DNA from: an uncultured SAR86 cluster bacterium | GTDB lineage: Bacteria > Pseudomonadota > Gammaproteobacteria > Magnimaribacterales > Magnimaribacteraceae | NCBI GenBank assembly: GCA_902574355.1 | Contig: CACGNN010000005.1 | Coordinates: 39,582 to 103,581, forward strand | Direction of reading: 5' to 3' | Length of the DNA stretch: 64,000 nt | Shown: positions 59,332 to 64,000 of the stretch, in pieces | Layout of the letters: every line of letters starts with the position of its first letter | Position numbering within the stretch: the stretch's first letter is position 1 | Notes under the pieces: generated by a model | What the model was told of the DNA's origin: nothing | The model's input: only the letters and a program-made list of their open reading frames with translations | Databases searched by the model: none | Made by a program: the position numbers and the translations under genes

Positions 59332-59642
59332 TGCCTTCACAAGACTTTAAGCGTTCTGATAGGATTGCTGATCTAATAAAAGTTGAAATTTCTCAAGTTT
59401 TATCTATAGAAGTAAAAGACCCCCGCGTTCAAGGAATAACAGTGTTGAATGTCACGTTGACACCTGATATGAAGAAGGCTGATATATATATTTCGCAAAC
59501 AAATAGCTTTAACGAAATCGATCTAGAAGAATTAAAGAAAGGACTAGAAAAAGCCAAAGGTTTTATCAGAAAAAAACTCAGTCAAAATTTAAACTTGAGA
59601 AGAATTCCAGAGATTTTCTTCAAGATCGAAGAGTTTATTTAG
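59331..59642 (+). CDS. rbfA: Ribosome-binding factor A
   Basis: RbfA binds the 30S subunit near helix 1 of 16S rRNA and is needed for late maturation and cold adaptation. The KH-type fold is seen in RSDRIADLIKVEISQVLSIEVKDPRVQGITVLNVTLTPDMKKADIYIS. At 103 residues it lacks the flexible C-terminal extension of the E. coli protein (133). It lies between infB and truB as expected. Confidence 0.93.
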   Translation: MPSQDFKRSDRIADLIKVEISQVLSIEVKDPRVQGITVLNVTLTPDMKKADIYISQTNSFNEIDLEELKKGLEKAKGFIRKKLSQNLNLRRIPEIFFKIEEFI

Positions 59643-59646
59643 CTTC

Positions 59647-60513
59647 ATGAATGGATTTTTAATTTTAGATAAGCCCGAAGGTTTAACATCTGCTCAATGC
59701 GTTTACAAACTTCGTTCCAAACTAGGAATAAAAAAAATAGGCCATTGTGGAACACTTGATCCGTTAGCAACAGGCCTTCTTCCGGTATGTATTGGAGAGG
59801 CCACGAAGTTTAGTAATTTTGCTACTGATCTGGATAAAGTTTATGAGGTGGGAGTAGAGTTTGGAATAGAAACTGATACAGGAGATATCACTGGAAATAT
59901 AGTCTCAAAAGCTAATTTTACAGGGTTTAAAGAAGACTTTTCTCAATTCTTAACTGACCTAGAAGGAATTCAAAATCAGATACCCCCCATGTATTCAGCA
60001 ATAAAGATAAATGGTAATCCCTTATATTATTGGGCTAGGAAGGGAGTTTATCTCTACAGAATGCCTAGAAAGGTAGACATACAAAAAATTGAATTGATAG
60101 ATAAATCTATTAACACAGCAATTTTGAAAGTATCTTGCTCTAAAGGTACATATATAAGGAGCTTTATCGAAAAGTTAGGTAGGAATTTGAACTCCTTCGC
60201 TACAGTAATATCCCTAAGACGATTAGAAGTTGGAGACATGCATTTAAATCAGAAATCTTGTAGTTTTGAAGATTCATACCAATCATTAATCGATAAAGTT
60301 TTGCCTTGCGATGCCATGTTGAGTGATTTGCATAAAGTAAAGATAAAAAAAGAAGATGTAAAAAAAGTTAGAAATGGCCTATCAATAGACTATAATGCGC
60401 TCCTTAAAATTAAAGGATTAGTAAGAATATATACTGAAAAAGAACTGTTCTTAGGTATTGGGGAGGTCAGTGATAATAAACTTCAACCTAAAAGACTTAT
60501 ATCTACGAATTAA
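59647..60513 (+). CDS. truB: tRNA pseudouridine-55 synthase
   Basis: TruB makes pseudouridine 55 in the T loop of tRNAs. The catalytic Asp is residue 38 in GHCGTLDPLATGLLPVCIGEATK. Other motifs are GFLILDKPEGLTSAQ, the Tyr-containing YEVGVEFGIETDTGD, IQNQIPPMYSAIKINGNPLYYWARKG and CSKGTYIRSFIEKLG. 288 residues with a short C-terminal domain. It is followed after 21 bases by rpsO. Confidence 0.95.
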   Translation: MNGFLILDKPEGLTSAQCVYKLRSKLGIKKIGHCGTLDPLATGLLPVCIGEATKFSNFATDLDKVYEVGVEFGIETDTGDITGNIVSKANFTGFKEDFSQFLTDLEGIQNQIPPMYSAIKINGNPLYYWARKGVYLYRMPRKVDIQKIELIDKSINTAILKVSCSKGTYIRSFIEKLGRNLNSFATVISLRRLEVGDMHLNQKSCSFEDSYQSLIDKVLPCDAMLSDLHKVKIKKEDVKKVRNGLSIDYNALLKIKGLVRIYTEKELFLGIGEVSDNKLQPKRLISTN

Positions 60514-60534
60514 TTTCAATTAGAGGAAAAAAAA

Positions 60535-60804
60535 TTGGCACTAAGTAATACAGAAAAGAAAGAAATAGTAACAAAGTTCGCAAGAACAGATAAAGACACA
60601 GGATCACCTGAGGTACAAGTAGCACTATTGTCAGCAAATATAGATGCACTTCAATCTCATTTCAAAGCTAACGCTAAGGATCACCATTCCAGAACAGGAT
60701 TAATCAGAATGGTGAATCAACGTAGAAAGCTACTTGATTACATAAAAACATCCAAACCAGAGACTTATACAAAGTTAATCGCGGATTTGGGTTTAAGAAG
60801 ATAA
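60535..60804 (+). CDS. rpsO: 30S ribosomal protein S15
   Basis: S15 binds the central domain of 16S rRNA early in assembly. The 89-residue protein matches the family length; [51 protein letters not shown] is nearly canonical. The start codon is TTG, with AGAGGA about eight bases upstream. A weak start codon is unusual for a ribosomal protein gene and may serve control of its translation. pnp follows after 66 bases. Confidence 0.97.
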   Translation: MALSNTEKKEIVTKFARTDKDTGSPEVQVALLSANIDALQSHFKANAKDHHSRTGLIRMVNQRRKLLDYIKTSKPETYTKLIADLGLRR

Positions 60805-60870
60805 TCAATCCCTTATATCGTTAATCATTTAATTACTGGGCAATAGGGCTCTGTAAAATAGGAAAATAAA

Positions 60871-62955
60871 ATGGATAGTTATAAAAAATCATTCATGTTG
60901 GGTGACAAAGAAATCACCCTAGAATCTGGAAAAGTTGCTAGGCAAGCCACTGGAGCAGTAATTGCTACATGTGAGGATACGCAAGTTTTAGCTACAGTTG
61001 TGGTAGGAAAAGCTCCAGGCGAACATCAAGACTTCTTTCCTCTGACAGTTAATTATCAAGAGAAGACATATGCTACAGGTAAAATACCTGGAGGTTTCTT
61101 TAAGAGAGAAGGTAGGCCCACTGAAAAAGAAACACTTACTTCTAGATTAATTGATAGACCTCTGAGGCCTTTATTCAATGATGACTTCCTCTATGAAGTT
61201 CAGGTAATTTGTACAGTAATCTCCTCAGATAAAAATGTTGATCCTGATATTCTTTCCTTTCTAGCTGCCTCAGCTGCTGTAGCGATTTCGGGACTGCCAT
61301 TCAATGGGCCCCTCGGAGCTATAAGGGTAGGATTTATTGATGGCAACTACTGCATTAATCCAACAAGGAGCGAATTAGAAGATTCTCATTTAGATATGGT
61401 TATCGCTGGAAGTGATGCGGCTGTAATCATGGTTGAATCAGAAGCCAAAGAACTTTCAGAAGATCAAATGTTGGGGGGAATTTTATTCGCTCACCAAGAA
61501 ATGCAAGTAGCTATTGAAGCTATAAAAGAAATGGTATCTGATATAGGTAAACCTGAATTTCAATATGAACCAAAAGTTTTAAGCTCAGAGGTTGTTGAGT
61601 TAGTAAAAAATAATTATAGTGATCAAATTTCTGCTGCTTATGCTTTGCAAATCAAACAAGAAAGGGTCCAGGCACTATCAGAAATAAGAGAAAAGATTCT
61701 TGAAGAAAATGTGTCAGAAGATGAAGAGTCATTTTCACAAAATGATCTACTTGATGCATTCAAGAAAGTAGGCAAAAACATTGTCAGAACCAGACTCATC
61801 GAAGGTGCCCCGAGAATTGATGGAAGAGATTTAGATACTGTTAGACCTTTGTTTATTGAAACTGGTGTCTTAAAAAATACTCATGGTTCTGCATTATTTA
61901 CCCGAGGTGAAACTCAAGCAATTGTTACCTCCACTCTCGGTTCTCCCAGACAGGCTCAACTAATAGATGCTTTAGAAGGTGAGTTTAAAGACCAATTCAT
62001 GCTTCATTATAACTTTCCTCCTTATTCGGTAGGGGAGGCAGGATTTATGTCTGGTCCAAAAAGAAGAGAGATAGGGCATGGTAAACTAGCAAGGAGAGCT
62101 TTAGAAGCTGTTTTACCTTCGCCTGACGATTTCCCTTATACAATAAGAGTAGTATCTGAAATAACAGAGTCTAATGGTTCCAGCTCAATGGCGAGTGTTT
62201 GTGGTTCAAGTCTTGCACTTATGGATGCAGGTATTCCTCTCAAGGCCGCGGTGGCTGGCATAGCTATGGGATTGGTTAAAGAAGAAGAAGGATTCGCAGT
62301 TATTACTGATATTTTAGGTGATGAAGATCATCTTGGTGATATGGACTTCAAAGTTGCAGGAACTTCAGAAGGTATAACCGCTCTTCAAATGGATATTAAA
62401 ATAGACGGAATTACAGAAGAAATATTCGAAGTTGCCCTAGAGAAAGCACATACTGCTAGAAATCATATACTTTCGAGTATGAATGAAGTAATTTCTTCTT
62501 CTAGAGAAAAGTTATCTGAAAAAGCACCTCAAGCTGTAGTAATGCAGATTAATACTAAAAAGATACGAGACGTCATAGGTAAAGGTGGCGAAACTATTAG
62601 AGGGCTCACTGAAGAAACTGGTGCAATTATTGAGGTAGAGGATAGTGGTAAAGTAACCATTTATGGAGATACTCCAGAATCCAGAGAGTCTGCTCAAAAA
62701 AGAATTGAGGAAATTACTGCCGAACCAGAGGTAAATAAGATCTATACAGGGACTGTAGCAAATATTAAAGATTTCGGTGCTTTTGTTACAATTATGCCCG
62801 GAAGAGATGGACTAGTTCATGTGTCAGAAATCTCAGAAGAAAGAGTAGAGAATGTTTCAGATTATTTTGTTGAAGGTGAAGAAGTCAAGGTTAAAGTTCT
62901 AGAAGTAGATAGGCAAGGCAAAATAAGATTAACTATGAAAGGATTAGATGACTAA
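60871..62955 (+). CDS. pnp: Polyribonucleotide nucleotidyltransferase (PNPase)
   Basis: PNPase degrades RNA 3' to 5' with phosphate and is part of the degradosome in many Gammaproteobacteria. Two RNase PH domains are present, the first with [31 protein letters not shown] and the second with [16 protein letters not shown] and [16 protein letters not shown] (catalytic Asp residues). KH ([21 protein letters not shown]) and S1 ([30 protein letters not shown]) domains end the protein. 694 residues is normal. Confidence 0.97.
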   Translation: MDSYKKSFMLGDKEITLESGKVARQATGAVIATCEDTQVLATVVVGKAPGEHQDFFPLTVNYQEKTYATGKIPGGFFKREGRPTEKETLTSRLIDRPLRPLFNDDFLYEVQVICTVISSDKNVDPDILSFLAASAAVAISGLPFNGPLGAIRVGFIDGNYCINPTRSELEDSHLDMVIAGSDAAVIMVESEAKELSEDQMLGGILFAHQEMQVAIEAIKEMVSDIGKPEFQYEPKVLSSEVVELVKNNYSDQISAAYALQIKQERVQALSEIREKILEENVSEDEESFSQNDLLDAFKKVGKNIVRTRLIEGAPRIDGRDLDTVRPLFIETGVLKNTHGSALFTRGETQAIVTSTLGSPRQAQLIDALEGEFKDQFMLHYNFPPYSVGEAGFMSGPKRREIGHGKLARRALEAVLPSPDDFPYTIRVVSEITESNGSSSMASVCGSSLALMDAGIPLKAAVAGIAMGLVKEEEGFAVITDILGDEDHLGDMDFKVAGTSEGITALQMDIKIDGITEEIFEVALEKAHTARNHILSSMNEVISSSREKLSEKAPQAVVMQINTKKIRDVIGKGGETIRGLTEETGAIIEVEDSGKVTIYGDTPESRESAQKRIEEITAEPEVNKIYTGTVANIKDFGAFVTIMPGRDGLVHVSEISEERVENVSDYFVEGEEVKVKVLEVDRQGKIRLTMKGLDD

Positions 62956-63027
62956 TTTGTAATATTTCAAATTTTGTGCTAGCCAAACAATTGTTTTAAT
63001 ACTTTTCATCCTGTTAAATTTGATAGT

Positions 63028-63042
63028 CCAGAATTATCTGGG
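63028..63042 (+). other. Short inverted repeat upstream of the first micro-protein
   Basis: CCAGA and TCTGG flank ATTA, forming a small stem. It is followed at once by TTTTGTT-T-AACAAAA, a second inverted repeat. Both lie in the 117-base gap between pnp and the small gene at 63073 and might be an operator or a structured 5' leader; neither has a T tract of the terminator kind. Confidence 0.3.
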
Positions 63043-63072
63043 ATTTTGTTTAACAAAAATGGGTGAGATATT

Positions 63073-63285
63073 ATGATGGAAAATGCAAAACGCATAGTAA
63101 GCGACTTAACGGGTATCGGTGTAGCTTTGATTGCTCTTGGTGTTGTGCTTGGAGTCGTCATTGGAACTGATGTAGCATTTGTACCTAATGTGCTTGAAAA
63201 TCTTCTAGGAGCAGTAGCAATGCTGGGAGATTCAGGTCTTGTAGGTATTATAGTTCTATTAATTGTTATGGAATTGCTTAGATAG
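63073..63285 (+). CDS. Small two-helix membrane protein, first of a tandem pair
   Basis: A 70-residue hydrophobic protein I do not recognise. Helix 1 covers about residues 12-32 and helix 2 about 54-70, joined by a loop with VAFVPNVLENLLGAVAMLGDSGL. The start has a good GGTGAG site; two ATG codons are adjacent (63073 and 63076). It resembles the next gene: both share G-x-x-V-x-F, VL(D/E)N, LG-x-x-GL and G-x-I in register. It ends with its own intrinsic terminator. No charged catalytic residues are seen, so an enzyme is unlikely; structural, stress or channel-like roles are open. Confidence 0.7.
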   Translation: MMENAKRIVSDLTGIGVALIALGVVLGVVIGTDVAFVPNVLENLLGAVAMLGDSGLVGIIVLLIVMELLR

Positions 63286-63306
63286 TTATTAATATGCTAA
63301 AAATAG

Positions 63307-63336
63307 AAGGGGGTTCTGAGAACCCCTTTCTTTTTT
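63307..63336 (+). terminator. Intrinsic terminator between the two small genes
   Basis: AAGGGGGTT (63307-63315), loop CTGAG, AACCCCTTT (63321-63329), then T-rich CTTTTTT to 63336. Stem is nine pairs with one G-T. It would separate the two micro-protein genes into different transcripts or set their ratio. Confidence 0.88.
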
Positions 63337-63359
63337 ATAGTTAAGGAACAGGTTAAAAA

Positions 63360-63593
63360 ATGACAGACATAATAAATAGAATATCTAGAGTTTTGTGGGA
63401 TATAACAAAATTTCTAGGATTAATTGTGGCAGTAGCCATATTAGTATCAATGCTGTTTGGCAGTAATGTGCCTTTCTTCGGAGGAGTACTTGATAATACT
63501 CAAATTATCATGGAAACTCTTGGATCTGAAGGTTTGGGTCTCATAATCGCGATAATCATTATATTGAGTATATGGAACTCTAGATCAAATTAA
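63360..63593 (+). CDS. Small two-helix membrane protein, second of a tandem pair
   Basis: A 77-residue paralogue of the protein at 63073. An amphipathic start (MTDIINRISRVLWDITKF) precedes helix 1 (about 19-34); the loop SNVPFFGGVLDNTQIIMETLGSEGL is followed by helix 2 (about 59-72) and a short polar end. Likeness to the upstream protein is spread over the whole loop and both helices, which points to duplication. ATG is preceded by AGG at seven bases. It too is followed directly by an intrinsic terminator, so each copy is a separate small unit. Function unknown. Confidence 0.7.
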   Translation: MTDIINRISRVLWDITKFLGLIVAVAILVSMLFGSNVPFFGGVLDNTQIIMETLGSEGLGLIIAIIIILSIWNSRSN

Positions 63594-63605
63594 AAAGGGA
63601 TTTTG

Positions 63606-63634
63606 AAAAAGGCATCCTCGAACGCCTTTTTTTT
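63606..63634 (+). terminator. Intrinsic terminator after the second small gene
   Basis: AAAAAGGC (63606-63613) pairs with GCCTTTTT (63624-63631) over a ten-base loop, with T continuing to 63634. It lies two bases before the start of the hydrolase gene. Confidence 0.82.
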
Positions 63635-63636
63635 CA

Positions 63637-64000
63637 ATGAAAAAATTAGTAAAGATAGAAGATAATGTAAAAATCGGCTCCACAGGTTCAAGGGATCTTA
63701 CTGGCGATTTATTTTGTCCGCCTGAAGATGAGGTTAATGGATCTGGGTTAGTAATTATCCATGGAGGAGGCTGGAGAGAAGGAGACAAAAATCAATTACG
63801 TGGTTATGGAATATTACTTGCTAGAGAAGGTTTTACCTGCCTCTCAGCTTCTTACAGATTATCTCAAGAAGAGATTTGGCCTGCACAGATACAAGATGTG
63901 AATTGTGCAGTTCGATATATAAGGGCAAATTCAGATAAATTAAAAATAGATCCAAATAGAATTGGTATTACTGGAAATTCTGCTGGTGGACATCTTTCCT
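63637..64000 (+). CDS. Alpha/beta hydrolase (esterase/lipase type), cut by window end
   Basis: An open frame begins at ATG 63637 and runs past the window end (121 codons visible). VIIHGGGWREGDK is the HGGG oxyanion motif, YRLSQEEIWPAQIQDVNCAVRYIRAN is typical of the segment before the nucleophile, and GITGNSAGGHLS has the nucleophile Ser in the G-x-S-x-G elbow. It is therefore an alpha/beta hydrolase of the BD-FAE/hormone-sensitive-lipase-like type. Substrate and full length cannot be told. Its start lies just after the terminator of the preceding gene, so its promoter, if any, must overlap that gene, or it depends on readthrough. Confidence 0.82.
   Translation, partial: MKKLVKIEDNVKIGSTGSRDLTGDLFCPPEDEVNGSGLVIIHGGGWREGDKNQLRGYGILLAREGFTCLSASYRLSQEEIWPAQIQDVNCAVRYIRANSDKLKIDPNRIGITGNSAGGHLS

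Overview
The window reads as a contiguous, very gene-dense stretch of a low-GC gammaproteobacterial chromosome. The gene orders rpsB-tsf-frr-uppS-cdsA-dxr-rseP-bamA-skp-lpxD-fabZ-lpxA-lpxB-rnhB-dnaE-accA-tilS, pepA-holC-valS beside lptF-lptG, holD-rimI, and carAB-greA-rlmE-ftsH-glmM-tpiA-secG-tRNA-rimP-nusA-infB-rbfA-truB-rpsO-pnp are classic for Gammaproteobacteria; tpiA next to secG and the map-glnD-dapC-dapD-dapE run resemble Pseudomonas-type genomes. Low GC, gaps of a few bases, many TAATG/ATGA start-stop overlaps, and the lack of insertion sequences, phage genes, CRISPR or repeats fit a streamlined, probably marine oligotrophic lineage (SAR86-like is my guess, from style rather than a marker). 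No stretch over 300 bases lacks a gene.

Layout. 1-19.1 kb: one long plus-strand run for translation (S2, EF-Ts, RRF), the envelope (UppS, CdsA, Dxr, RseP, BamA, Skp), lipid A and fatty acid synthesis (LpxD, FabZ, LpxA, LpxB, AccA), DNA replication (RnhB, DnaE) and tRNA modification (TilS). pyrH, normally between tsf and frr, is absent here. 19.1-28.6 kb: a mixed accessory segment with a PaaG-like crotonase, a GPH-type sugar transporter, a stand-alone leuA with a probable leader peptide, holD-rimI, a Cys-type glutathione peroxidase, Tas-like reductase, ElaA-like acetyltransferase, a parvulin/HupE-UreJ pair and a membrane-anchored cold-shock-domain protein. 28.6-37.5 kb: valS-holC-pepA (minus) divergent from lptF-lptG (plus), an RDD protein and a POT peptide transporter. 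37.5-44.2 kb: dapE-dapD-dapC-glnD-map on the minus strand, joining lysine/peptidoglycan precursor synthesis to nitrogen sensing and N-terminal Met removal. 44.2-63 kb: pyrF-carA-carB-greA-rlmE-ftsH-glmM-tpiA-secG, tRNA-Leu(GAG), initiator tRNA-Met, a terminator, then rimP-nusA-infB-rbfA-truB-rpsO-pnp. 63-64 kb: two tandem small paralogous membrane proteins, each followed by its own terminator, and the start of an alpha/beta hydrolase cut by the window edge.

The most interesting points are regulatory or small. (1) A pyrF-carAB leader has a near-consensus promoter, a T-run near the predicted start site, a 20-codon leader ORF and an intrinsic terminator inside that ORF; it has the architecture of UTP-sensing attenuators such as E. 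coli pyrBI. (2) A leuA leader encodes a 19-residue Leu/Ile/Val-rich peptide with competing pairings and a hairpin that could hide the leuA ribosome binding site. (3) The tandem two-helix micro-proteins at 63.07-63.59 kb match no family I know. All functional calls come from reading motifs and gene order; no database search was run.
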